Assembly: GCA_019415985.1 (NCBI GenBank) | Contig: DXYE01000117.1 | Coordinates: 1-8,084, forward strand | Reading direction: 5' to 3' | DNA from: Clostridiales bacterium | Lineage (GTDB): Bacteria > Bacillota > Clostridia > Oscillospirales > CAG-272 | DNA: 8,084 nucleotides | Program-made: the position numbers and the translations under genes | Shown: piece by piece, positions 1-6,052 of the stretch | Numbering within the stretch: the stretch's first letter is position 1 | How the letters are laid out: each line of letters begins with the position of its first letter | Notes under the pieces: model-generated | What the model saw: only the letters and a program-made list of their open reading frames with translations | Told to the model about the DNA's origin: nothing | The model's database searches: none

Positions 1-120
1 ATATTGTATATTTTGACTAATTATTGTGTTGAAATTTCGTTTTATCAAAAACTATTAATTTGCACCATATTCATAAATTCAATCGTATAAATATATCTTG
101 TTGAATATATTTCACTAGAA
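1..120. other. AT-rich non-coding left edge
   Basis: This stretch is about 80% A+T (24 G/C in 120 bases by count) and has no open frame of note. The next 60 bases are 50% G+C, so composition changes sharply near position 120. That may mark the edge of an inserted or deleted segment. No convincing promoter or terminator is visible. Confidence 0.5.
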
Positions 121-121
121 A

Positions 122-361
122 TGCCGTGAAGCTTCCAATATCCACGAGCCTCGCCTTGGTAATCTGCTGGGACTTCTAAAGAAAGGCTGCCGCTATGTAG
201 GTCCTAAGGAAGCATTCGGCTTCATTGATGATAAGGATAGGATACAATCTACATGTCCCTTCCATTCTGAAATCCATTTATCTTACCGGCAAGGACGGTC
301 TCCATTTGTTAGAACATTTTCCCTGCTGCGGAATGAGAGTGGCATCCATGCTATAGGGTGA
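122..361 (+). pseudogene. Unidentified open-frame remnant
   Basis: An uninterrupted 79-codon frame enters at the composition break and stops at a TGA ending at 361. It has no start codon with a ribosome binding site. The first 45 or so residues have protein-like composition (EPRLGNLLGLLKKG, then YVGPKEAFGFIDDKD). From about 250 onward a different frame reads more naturally (TGKDGLHLLEHFPCCGMR), which suggests a frameshift in a decayed gene. I do not recognise the family. It lies directly upstream of a decayed tspO, so the two may have been neighbours in a lost chromosomal or element region. It could also be a chance open frame. Confidence 0.25.
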
Positions 362-362
362 T

Positions 363-843
363 GATTTTGAAAATACAATAAAAAAACGGATTGCCTGTCT
401 CGCCGTACCGCTTGCCGTTGACAGGCTTTCCGCCCTGCTAACCCGCAGCAATATAAATCCGTTCGAGACGCTCAACAACCCCTTTATCCCACCGAGATGG
501 CTGTTTGCGGTCGTTTGGACGATCCCGTTTGTCCTGATGGGGATTGCCTCCTATCTAGTGGCCCCGGGATAGCCCAGCCGGACGGCTTTGACCGTTTACG
601 GCATCCAGCTCCTTTTTAATTTTGTATGGTCGCTCCTTTTTTCAACCTGACACAATATCTGTTTGCCTTTATCTGGTGCGTGATTTTGTGGGCTGCTCGT
701 TTTAATTACGACCGTCCTGTTTTATCGGGTATCCAAGACGGCGGGGCATCTCATGCTGCTATATCTCGTATGAGGGAACGTTGCGGGCTATCTGAATTTT
801 CCCACTTATCTGTTAAATCGACAGTCGGATCTCTCAGGGGATA
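363..843 (+). pseudogene. tspO: TspO/MBR family protein, decayed
   Basis: TspO proteins are membrane proteins with five transmembrane helices that bind porphyrins and related ligands. Conceptual translation across three frames recovers most of one: KKRIACLAVPLAV (helix 1), then NNPFIPPRWLFAVVWTIPF and VLMGIASYLV (the conserved loop and helix 2), ALTVYGIQLLFNFVWSL (helix 3), FFNLTQYLFAFIWCVILW (helix 4), and near the C-terminus YLNFPTYLLN, followed by an R-Q-S-D-L-S tail. The frame is broken by a TAG at 570-572, a shift in the T-rich run near 640, another shift around 690-705, and a TGA near 771. The expected start codon is missing. It cannot make a full protein. Family recognition is confident; exact ends are approximate. 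Confidence 0.8.
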
Positions 844-844
844 A

Positions 845-1048
845 AATAGGCAGAGCACCGGCATGACATTGGCACGGTTTTGCGATTGTGGCGTAAATAC
901 TCCCATGTTAAAATGAGTATGTTGAAAGTTGTATCAAGGAGCCGGGAAAGGCGGGAAAGTACCATTTTCTGAATGATGTTTTTGGTTTCTTGACCGGCAG
1001 GCCACCTGTTTTTCCGGGCGGCCTTACTGATTTTAAGGAGGATTGAGC
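845..1048. other. No gene seen; short inverted repeats
   Basis: I see no credible coding sequence in this 200-base interval. It holds a 6-bp inverted repeat, ATACTC and GAGTAT, around 898-920. A tiny CAGG/CCTG hairpin followed by five T lies near 999-1014. A strong Shine-Dalgarno sequence, AAGGAGG, at 1035-1041 belongs to the small open frame that follows. A short frame at about 940-972 (GAGKGGKVPFSE) might be the tail of a lost gene, but this is weak. Confidence 0.35.
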
Positions 1049-1198
1049 ATTAAAAACAAACGAGTTTCAGCACCGCTTAACCCCCACAGGCGCATCACCT
1101 ATGGCCGAATTATACATGATGTTCCTCACGATATAGTTGCCTGTTTCACAAAAACGCTTTTGCAGCAACAACCGTCTGAAAAACGGAAGAAAGCATGA
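1049..1198 (+). CDS. Possible small basic protein, ATT start
   Basis: This 49-codon frame follows a perfect AAGGAGG (1035-1041) with a 7-nt spacer. The codon at the right distance is ATT, an unusual initiator. A TTG at 1043 is in frame but only one base from the SD. The product would be basic (starts KNKRVSAPLNPHRR, ends PSEKRKKA) with no membrane segment. Its TGA (1196-1198) overlaps the ATG at 1195 as ATGA, a pattern typical of translational coupling. I do not recognise the protein. Either it is a real small gene with a rare start, or the start codon decayed from ATG as part of the general decay at this end of the window. Confidence 0.35.
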   Translation: MKNKRVSAPLNPHRRITYGRIIHDVPHDIVACFTKTLLQQQPSEKRKKA

Positions 1199-1281
1199 AT
1201 GACGTCGACAACCATATCCTGCTGATCTCCACGGTTACGGCTTTCGTCAAGGTGTCTACTGTGCTGCTGATAATGAACTTT
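1195..1281 (+). pseudogene. Truncated unknown ORF, N-terminal piece
   Basis: The ATG at 1195 overlaps the upstream stop and opens a hydrophobic frame (MNDVDNHILLISTVTAF, then VKVSTVLLIMNF). The frame stays open to 1431, but everything beyond about 1282 is the antisense of a recognisable integrase fragment. The genuine part is therefore probably only about 29 residues. This suggests that an unrelated gene was cut by the join to the integrase fragment. The family is not recognised. The hydrophobic stretch could be one membrane helix, or chance. Confidence 0.25.
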
Positions 1282-1482
1282 TCCAATGTTTTTGGCAATA
1301 AACTCTTGTCCCCAAGCGAATATCTCTCGTTTTGTAGAAAATTCTGTTTCATTTTTTGTTTCTCCCGCCCAATTCTTGTATCGAGCGGAAACAAACCATG
1401 TTCCGTTTTTGTCTCTGTATGCTCCCCTTAATAGCCTCCTGAATCTAATAATTTGAATTCCATCATTATACCAAAAAAGCAA
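1280..1482 (-). pseudogene. Tyrosine integrase, N-terminal fragment only
   Basis: Integrases of Tn916/Tn1549-type elements bind arm sites through a small three-stranded AP2-like N-terminal domain before the core-binding and catalytic domains. The - strand here encodes that domain: RGAYRDKNGTWFVSARYKNW, then ETKNETEFSTKREIFAWGQE, ending near FIAKNIG at about 1282. Past that point the frame stays open to 1126 but no longer resembles an integrase. No R..HxxR..Y catalytic domain exists in the window. AGGAGG lies at 1440-1435, but the codon at start distance (TTA or AGG) is not an initiator. A short frame starting MMEFKLLDSGGY overlaps this ribosome binding site and ends just before the domain. 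A TATAAT (minus strand, 1470-1465) could be its -10 box. The fragment cannot recombine DNA. Confidence 0.65.
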
Positions 1483-1520
1483 ATACCTCTCAGCACCTTA
1501 AAAGTAATGCTGAGAGGTAT
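1483..1520. terminator. Perfect 13-bp hairpin upstream of int fragment
   Basis: ATACCTCTCAGCA (1483-1495) and TGCTGAGAGGTAT (1508-1520) are perfect inverted repeats with a 12-nt loop. On the + strand only a weak T-containing tail follows (CTTGTT). On the - strand the sequence after the stem is TTTGCTTTTTTGG, which is T-rich, so termination of leftward transcription is plausible. The hairpin sits just upstream of the integrase fragment. It could therefore be an attenuator or an intrinsic terminator separating it from the GNAT gene. Confidence 0.6.
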
Positions 1521-1921
1521 CTTGTTAACCACGGGGGACTATTTACTTTTGGTTTCAGGACGGTATCACCTCAAAAAAGAGAATAATACAGAGAATATGA
1601 ATAAACATGATGAAATCAGTGCTTTTGGGATAAAAATAGATACTCTGTGGAATGATGACCTTTATTCCCACTCGGCAAAGCCTAATCAATTTTGTTTAGA
1701 GATTATTCTCTGTCGTATTTGTGGTGCTTTTGATTATTTGATGTGTCCCTATTATACAGCCTATATGAACTAATGTTATCAGTTTGTTATCGCCGTTGAT
1801 AACACATCTAAGTGATGGTGATAATAAAAGTATATCTAATACAAATTCTAAGTAATTTTGCTTATAATCTCAAGAGGCTTGACACAATTCGGCGCATTCT
1901 ATATTTTATCATTGGACAAAA
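1521..1921. other. AT-rich region without a convincing gene
   Basis: Downstream of the GNAT gene and upstream of the integrase fragment, this 400-base stretch is AT-rich and holds no gene I can support. A 58-codon + strand frame at 1597-1773 starts with ATG (MNKHDEISAFGIKID) and has a cysteine-containing middle (CLEIILCRIC), but its ribosome binding site is weak and I do not recognise it. An 8-bp inverted repeat, TGTTATCA and TGATAACA, spans 1774-1804 with a 15-nt loop and no T-run. Confidence 0.4.
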
Positions 1922-2419
1922 TCAGAAGCTCCTCTCAAAAATCATCCTCAGCTCTGTATTCGGAGTACCAAGCAGAACTTGTTTTTCGGTTCCGTCAAAG
2001 CGGAAACCATATCTTTTATAAAAACGAATTGCCCTATCATTGCCTTTCAGTACCCATAGAACAATTCGTTGATACTCTGCAAGCATCTCCAAGGCAGCGT
2101 TCATTAGCTCGTAGCCAACCTTTGTGCCGTGGTACTCAGCGAGGACATAAATCCCATAAATCTCACCACATTCAGCAAGTGTGTGGTCACGATCAGCGCC
2201 ATAACCCACAAAGCCAATCACTTTTTCTCCATCTTTCGCCACAAGAATATTGTCCGAATTTTTTTTGGTGATTGCAGTAAATTTTTGGAGAGTCATCCCG
2301 GCCAGATATTGTGCGTCGATTAAGCCCGCATAAGTTTCCTGCCAAGACTTGTAGTGAACATATGCCTTACCGTTGATTTCATCTTCGCTTTCCATCTTTT
2401 TTATCGTATAATTAACCAT
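1922..2419 (-). CDS. GNAT family N-acetyltransferase
   Basis: GNAT enzymes move an acetyl group from acetyl-CoA to an amine; the substrate cannot be read from sequence. The 165-residue protein has normal single-domain length. N-terminal residues 5-50 include YKSWQETYAGLI, common in this subfamily. Beta-4 is GEIYGIYVLAEYHGTKVG, where residues 97-102 replace the classical Q/RxxGxG/A CoA loop with HGTKVG. The C-terminal signature NDRAIRFYKRYGF (127-139) is clear, and the protein ends with a short beta strand (ELRMIFE). The start is supported by GAAGGTG eight or so bases upstream. It is intact and monocistronic, and is the only complete gene on the - strand. Related stand-alone GNATs occur in clostridial genomes and as mobile-element cargo, but antibiotic modification should not be assumed. 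Confidence 0.88.
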   Translation of the reverse strand: MVNYTIKKMESEDEINGKAYVHYKSWQETYAGLIDAQYLAGMTLQKFTAITKKNSDNILVAKDGEKVIGFVGYGADRDHTLAECGEIYGIYVLAEYHGTKVGYELMNAALEMLAEYQRIVLWVLKGNDRAIRFYKRYGFRFDGTEKQVLLGTPNTELRMIFERSF

Positions 2420-2451
2420 TATTAAGCACCTTCAAATAGGCTTGTCATTTT

Positions 2452-2465
2452 AATAAGCACTTATT
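2452..2465. promoter_or_regulatory. AATAAG-CA-CTTATT palindrome upstream of GNAT gene
   Basis: AATAAG (2452-2457) and CTTATT (2460-2465) form a near-perfect palindrome 33-46 bases upstream of the GNAT start. A related sequence, TTAAGCACCTT, lies nearer the start around 2422-2432. Position and symmetry fit an operator, but the AT-rich context makes chance similarity possible. No clear -35/-10 pair was found for this gene. Confidence 0.25.
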
Positions 2466-2638
2466 CCCACTCTGTTTTTACGAGTGTATTATTCCGGTTT
2501 TGAGATATTTTCTATGCCTTTCAGCTCAACATTCCGGCTATTATTAACGAGCGAAAAGCTTTTTTCAACTGTTTTGTGTACTTTTCCTGTACCTCGAAAT
2601 CAGGTATATCACTATTCCTACATAGGAGGGATCAGAAA

Positions 2639-2803
2639 ATGGCTATGCAAGAATCAATGCCATACTCGGCAAAAAAAATATTAACTGCTTCAGACGTTGC
2701 CGAGATACTTAATATTTCCCGAAGCAGTGCTTACCGGCTTATCAGACGGCTTAATACTGAATTGGAGAAATCGGGAAAGATAACGGTTGCCGGAAGGGTA
2801 TGA
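2639..2803 (+). CDS. HTH excisionase/MerR-like protein, C-terminally short
   Basis: This is a 54-residue DNA-binding protein of the excisionase-like helix-turn-helix type common in clostridial mobile elements. The ATG at 2639 has AGGAGGG ideally placed upstream; a frame extension further upstream has no such support. After a short lead (MAMQESMPYSAKK) the motif ILTASDVAEILNISRSSAYRLI (about 14-35) gives the two helices, followed by RRLNTELEKSGKITVAGRV. In relatives I recall, a strand and a short aromatic basic tail follow this last segment; here a TGA comes immediately after RV. The stop overlaps the next gene's ATG. The protein may therefore be slightly truncated, with its tail replaced by the downstream gene. 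It could act as a local regulator or as a recombination directionality factor for a lost integrase. Confidence 0.7.
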   Translation: MAMQESMPYSAKKILTASDVAEILNISRSSAYRLIRRLNTELEKSGKITVAGRV

Positions 2804-3495
2804 TGAACACGAATCTTTATACTGCTGTCGGCAAGTTCCATGTGAGAGGCTCCGTCGGCAGTATGCGTTGTCCGCTGGTAACCATTGGCGGCCGTGAGTT
2901 TATTTTAGACATGCAGGAAATGATGCTGTGGACGGTATTGAACTGGCGGATCTTAACCGAGGATGAAATTTACCTGCTGTACGAGAAGAAAGTCCAGGAA
3001 ACCGGATTTATGTCAGCCCGAAGCGCCGAGGAATGTGTACGCCGCCTGGTCCAGCGCGGCCTGATTGCCAGAGGAAGCGGCGATACCGGCGAGGACGCCC
3101 TGTATGATCTTCTGTCTGAGCTGTATGTGATTCCGATTTCGGAAAATCTGTTTTTACGGATGATCTCGTTCATCCGGCTGACCCTTTTTTCCAGGCTGCC
3201 GTATTCTGTAACCAAGAAAATCTTCAGCAAAGATAAGCGCAATGACAGCGAAAAGAAGGTCATGCGACTGGCGAACCGGGCAATCCTCTCAACTGCGGAA
3301 ATCATCAAATGCATCGATCAAAATGTGTTGTCCTTCACAACGGATGAAGACCTGCTGGATGTCTTATACCACGATGAATACACCACCAGCGACAACATTG
3401 CGTATGCGGTACGCTCCCTCCCGCAGTGCCGCCCGGTCATTACCTCGATTGCAAACCTGTACCTGCGCAAACAGATTATTTTTGAAAGGAGTTAA
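2800..3495 (+). CDS. Uncharacterised protein, winged-helix-like middle
   Basis: I do not recognise this 231-residue soluble protein. Two adjacent ATGs (2800 and 2803) follow GGAAGGG; the second has the better spacing, and the first overlaps the HTH gene's TGA. Residues 1-40 look beta-rich (FHVRGSVGSM, LVTIGGREFILD). Residues 45-95 resemble a winged helix: helices around WTVLNWRILTEDEIYLLYEK and SAEECVRRLVQRGLIARG, then a turn-rich wing with GSGDTGED. The remainder is helical, with a hydrophobic stretch near 115-130 (ENLFLRMISFIRLTLFSRL) that could be membrane-apposed, and a basic segment KKIFSKDKRNDSEKK. The last codons carry the ribosome binding site of the next gene (AAAGGAG), so the two are almost certainly co-transcribed. 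A regulatory or sensing role is possible but is inference only. Confidence 0.75.
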   Translation: MMNTNLYTAVGKFHVRGSVGSMRCPLVTIGGREFILDMQEMMLWTVLNWRILTEDEIYLLYEKKVQETGFMSARSAEECVRRLVQRGLIARGSGDTGEDALYDLLSELYVIPISENLFLRMISFIRLTLFSRLPYSVTKKIFSKDKRNDSEKKVMRLANRAILSTAEIIKCIDQNVLSFTTDEDLLDVLYHDEYTTSDNIAYAVRSLPQCRPVITSIANLYLRKQIIFERS

Positions 3496-3498
3496 CCA

Positions 3499-3963
3499 AT
3501 GGAAAACATCCATAACAGCCCGCCTCCCTTAAAGCGGAAACTGTTTTTAACGGCATTGGCCGGTTTATTGTGTCTGCTGATCGGCATTTCCATGTGTATT
3601 TTCGCAAAGGACAGGATTATGCTGTTTTTGAGCTGCGCCGTATGCCTGTTCAGCTTTATCAAGGCAATCTCCCTGTACCGGGTTTTATCGGAGAAAAAGT
3701 ACGAAGTAGTCGAAGGCACCTGCGTCGGCATTGTCCCAAAGCCCCTGCGGAAGTTCCGGAAGATCCGGATTATGGACGATGAGGGCAACGAATCCGCGCT
3801 GCTCCTCCCCAAACAGTCCAAAGTAACAATCGGGGACCGCTACCGCTTTTACTTCAAACAAACGCAGCGCATTTCCCTTGGCAGTGAATATTTTGACGCA
3901 GCCATGTCTTCTGACTGTTTTCTTGGATACGAACAAATTGGTGAAATTGCTGCGGAGTCCTAA
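3499..3963 (+). CDS. Uncharacterised two-helix membrane protein
   Basis: This 154-residue protein starts at an ATG with AAAGGAG seven bases upstream, inside the end of the preceding gene; only three bases separate the two. A basic N-terminus (PLKRK) is followed by helix 1 at about 15-36 (LFLTALAGLLCLLIGISM) and helix 2 at about 40-62 (IMLFLSCAVCLFSFIKAISL), a hairpin with both ends cytoplasmic by charge. Residues 65-154 form a soluble, strand-rich domain containing VVEGTCVGIVP, KIRIMDDEGNESALLLPK and VTIGDRYRFYFKQ, which reads like a small beta-barrel. The family is not recognised. With its upstream partner it forms a two-gene cargo unit that may act at the membrane; no enzymatic motif is visible. 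Confidence 0.75.
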   Translation: MENIHNSPPPLKRKLFLTALAGLLCLLIGISMCIFAKDRIMLFLSCAVCLFSFIKAISLYRVLSEKKYEVVEGTCVGIVPKPLRKFRKIRIMDDEGNESALLLPKQSKVTIGDRYRFYFKQTQRISLGSEYFDAAMSSDCFLGYEQIGEIAAES

Positions 3964-3975
3964 TTTGGGCTCCGC
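3952..3975 (+). terminator. GC-rich hairpin at the end of the membrane-protein gene
   Basis: GCGGAGTCC (3952-3960) pairs with GGGCTCCGC (3967-3975), nine pairs including one G-U, around a 6-nt loop that holds the TAA stop codon. No T-run follows (GCTCTCATATC), so intrinsic termination would be weak. It may instead stabilise the 3' end of the transcript before the next promoter. Confidence 0.45.
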
Positions 3976-4037
3976 GCTCTCATATCAATATTTATATCCT
4001 ATATTTGCATATTTTCTGCAAAATCAGCTATTAAATA

Positions 4038-4066
4038 TTGACACTTGGCATTTTTAATGCTATAAT
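4038..4066 (+). promoter_or_regulatory. Perfect-consensus sigma-A promoter for the rloAB operon
   Basis: TTGACA (4038-4043), a 17-nt spacer and TATAAT (4061-4066) match the housekeeping consensus exactly. The leader to the ATG at 4113 is about 40 bases. AT-rich sequence upstream (GCTATTAAATA) could act as an UP element. No operator-like palindrome overlaps it, so expression of the operon is probably strong and constitutive. This suggests toxicity is controlled at the protein level. Confidence 0.85.
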
Positions 4067-4112
4067 ATGGGCGTAATCTGTTCATACTATAAGCAGAAGG
4101 AGGTATTTGCCC

Positions 4113-5297
4113 ATGCTTATTCAATTTACCGTAGAAAACCATCGTTCTATCCGGGATAATGCAGTTATCAGCTTTGCAGCTTCCAAAGACACCTCTTTAG
4201 CATCGTGCTTGATCCATCCGGACGACAAGAGGACTCTGCTCCCTGTTCTGGCCATTTACGGAGCCAACGCCGCCGGCAAGAGCAATGTCCTGCATGCGCT
4301 CATGACCATGCAAGATATGATTGTCGGTGCGTCCTCCAAACTGTCCAAGGGGCAGAAGCTGCCCTGGGAACCTTTCGCCGGGAACGACAAACCAACCTCT
4401 TTTGAGGCCGTATATATCTACGACGGAATCCGTTATGCTTACGGATTCTCTTTTGACGCAAAGAAAATTTACAATGAATATCTGTACCATTGGCCCAATG
4501 GGCGCGAGGCCCTAATCTTTTCCCGTGAAAACGGCAAATATGAATTCCGAGACAATGTGGCGGAGCAGACCACCCTGAGCAATCGTACTTTGGACAACAA
4601 GCTCTATCTTGTTTCTTCCAATGACTGGAACCTACCGCAAACCGAAAGCGCATACAAATGGTTCCTGGAAAAATTAACTGCAATGATGGAACAGCCCGCT
4701 ACCTCTTCTGAAACAGTCTCCGAAATTGTCCGAAGCGATACGCAGAAGGCGCGGATTCTAAGAGAAATGCTGCTTGCCGATCTGGGCATCTCCGATGTGA
4801 CCATTAAATCTGTTTCCGGCAAGAAAGGGGAATCCGTGATTACCACCACCCACCGAATGATTGATGATGATGGCAACACGGAACATTTCCAGCTGCTTAT
4901 GGAACAAGAATCCGCCGGAACGCAGAGGTTCTTTGCCCGGATCGGCGGCTGGCTGCAGGCTCTCGACAACGGTTCCCTGCTCATTGTGGATGAAATTGAG
5001 CGCAGCATGCATCCGCTGCTTACCAGGCGTCTGATTGAAATGATTCAGGACAGTGCCATCAATACAAATGGTACACAGCTCCTGTTTACCACTCATGACG
5101 CTCTTTTACTGGATCTGAATTTTTTAAGAAGGGATCAGATTTGGTTTGCTGAAAAGAATGAAAACAGCTGCGCCACCGAATTGTATCCGCTGTCTTCTTT
5201 CTCCCCCCGTAAAGGAGAAAATATCCGCAAGGGATATTTGCAGGGCCGTTTTGGTGCAATCCCATTTATCGGAGGTGAGGAAACATGGCAGGGATGA
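4113..5297 (+). CDS. RloA/AbiLi-type AAA ATPase, OLD-like
   Basis: This ATPase is the likely sensor or motor of a two-gene anti-phage system. The start is the ATG at 4113, nine bases after AAGGAGG (an in-frame TTG at 4107 is too close). The 394-residue protein begins MLIQFTVENHRSIRDN, the usual opening of AAA_15/AAA_21 ABC-type ATPases. Walker A is GANAAGKSN (50-58, Lys56). The ABC signature is ESAGT (266-270), Walker B is LLIVDEIE (289-296, Asp293-Glu294), and the switch histidine is in TTHD (His328). A variable helical insertion spans roughly 125-240. All nucleotide-binding residues are present, so it should be active. There is no C-terminal Toprim domain as in OLD nucleases; that module is supplied in trans by the overlapping downstream gene. 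Partner identity separates it from PARIS (DUF4435) and from Gabija-type systems. Called RloA/AbiLi-like by architecture. Confidence 0.9.
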   Translation: MLIQFTVENHRSIRDNAVISFAASKDTSLASCLIHPDDKRTLLPVLAIYGANAAGKSNVLHALMTMQDMIVGASSKLSKGQKLPWEPFAGNDKPTSFEAVYIYDGIRYAYGFSFDAKKIYNEYLYHWPNGREALIFSRENGKYEFRDNVAEQTTLSNRTLDNKLYLVSSNDWNLPQTESAYKWFLEKLTAMMEQPATSSETVSEIVRSDTQKARILREMLLADLGISDVTIKSVSGKKGESVITTTHRMIDDDGNTEHFQLLMEQESAGTQRFFARIGGWLQALDNGSLLIVDEIERSMHPLLTRRLIEMIQDSAINTNGTQLLFTTHDALLLDLNFLRRDQIWFAEKNENSCATELYPLSSFSPRKGENIRKGYLQGRFGAIPFIGGEETWQG

Positions 5298-5917
5298 AAC
5301 AGGAGTACAATCCGAACAAGGTAAAGCGGCGCAAAAGGCGGCCGATCATCTACATTATCTGTGAGGGTGAGGAAACCGAAATCAAATATTTCAAGCATTT
5401 CCGTTCCCGAAATTGTCTGGTGGAAGTTACACCTATGACCTCCAAGCATAAGGCGGCTGAGCATCTTGTCAAACATGCCCGCCAGCTGATTGGCCAGTCC
5501 GAATACCGCCCCAAAGACGGCGATGAAATCTGGTGTGTCTTTGACTGTGACGACAACAGCAATGAAGCGCTGAGAGCGGCTACCGATGCCGCTGAAAAAA
5601 ATGGCTACGGTATTGCCTTCTCCAATCCCTGCTTTGAATATTGGTATTTGCTTCATTTTGTGCAGCATAATGCCCATCTCAAAGACTCCGGTGAAGTCAT
5701 CCGTCTGCTTCAGGCCAGGGGACGGCTTGAAAAATATGAAAAGAACCAGGATGTCTTTCCCTTGCTTTTGCCCCATCAATCGGAGGCTGCCCGAAGAGCC
5801 GGCAACCGATTAGAGCAGCTCTCCCGGGATGGAGTTATCATTATGAGCCGTGACAGTAATCCATCAACCACGGTACATAAGCTTGTGGAACATCTGAATG
5901 CACAAAACAGGAAATAA
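5285..5917 (+). CDS. RloB/AbiLii-type Toprim-like effector
   Basis: RloB-family proteins are the partners, and probable effector nucleases, of RloA ATPases. This 210-residue protein starts at the ATG at 5285 (GGAGG nine bases upstream), overlapping the ATPase gene by 13 bases. An alternative ATG at 5294 overlaps its stop as ATGA. After a very basic N-terminus (KVKRRKRRP) come the strand and acidic motif IIYIICEGEETE (21-32, Glu27), then IWCVFDCDDNS (82-92) with Asp87 and Asp89. This pair of motifs fits a Toprim-like metal site. The family hallmark SNPCFEYWYLLHF lies at 113-125. A helical C-terminal part ends with a DSNPSTTVHKLVEHL segment. Family length is normal and no residue appears lost. 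Nuclease activity is inferred from the fold, not shown here. Confidence 0.9.
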   Translation: MAGMKQEYNPNKVKRRKRRPIIYIICEGEETEIKYFKHFRSRNCLVEVTPMTSKHKAAEHLVKHARQLIGQSEYRPKDGDEIWCVFDCDDNSNEALRAATDAAEKNGYGIAFSNPCFEYWYLLHFVQHNAHLKDSGEVIRLLQARGRLEKYEKNQDVFPLLLPHQSEAARRAGNRLEQLSRDGVIIMSRDSNPSTTVHKLVEHLNAQNRK

Positions 5918-5953
5918 ATTTACAGCGAATATCTATATATAGTGTTCATAGAC

Positions 5954-5982
5954 TTGAAAACCACAATATACAGTGCTATAAT
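5954..5982 (+). promoter_or_regulatory. Sigma-A promoter for the ssb leader
   Basis: TTGAAA (5954-5959), a 17-nt spacer and TATAAT (5977-5982) give a near-consensus promoter about 70 bases before the leader ORF and about 190 bases before ssb. A short palindrome, CTATATATAG, sits just upstream at 5932-5941. It gives the ssb group its own start, independent of rloAB read-through. Confidence 0.8.
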
Positions 5983-6052
5983 ACTCTTGTAATTGATTTT
6001 TTGTGCTTATCCAAAAGGATATTTGGTGGAAGACTCATAAAGGAGTTCCACA

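Noticed and set aside
1453..1773. + strand frame of 106 codons through the hairpin
   Set aside because: Its first third is the hairpin and antisense integrase leader, and the ribosome binding site is absent. Only the shorter part from 1597 was kept, as a mention.
1858..2271. + strand open frame of 137 codons
   Set aside because: It lies opposite the GNAT gene, whose signature motifs and ribosome binding site are clear; the + frame has low-complexity His/Gln/Ser composition.
1922..2419. Antibiotic acetyltransferase (streptothricin or aminoglycoside type)
   Set aside because: The motifs support only a generic GNAT fold; nothing seen identifies an antibiotic substrate.
4300..5096. Several - strand frames of 97-134 codons inside the ATPase gene
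   Set aside because: All are antisense to well-conserved ATPase motifs, overlap each other and lack start signals.
5135..5779. Long - strand open frame (214 codons) across the RloA/RloB junction
   Set aside because: It is antisense to two clearly recognisable overlapping genes, has no ribosome binding site or family motif, and its composition is that of a frame mirror.
4113..5917. PARIS (AriA/AriB) or Gabija system
   Set aside because: The second gene lacks DUF4435 or UvrD-like helicase features and carries the RloB motif set; the ATPase lacks a fused Toprim domain.
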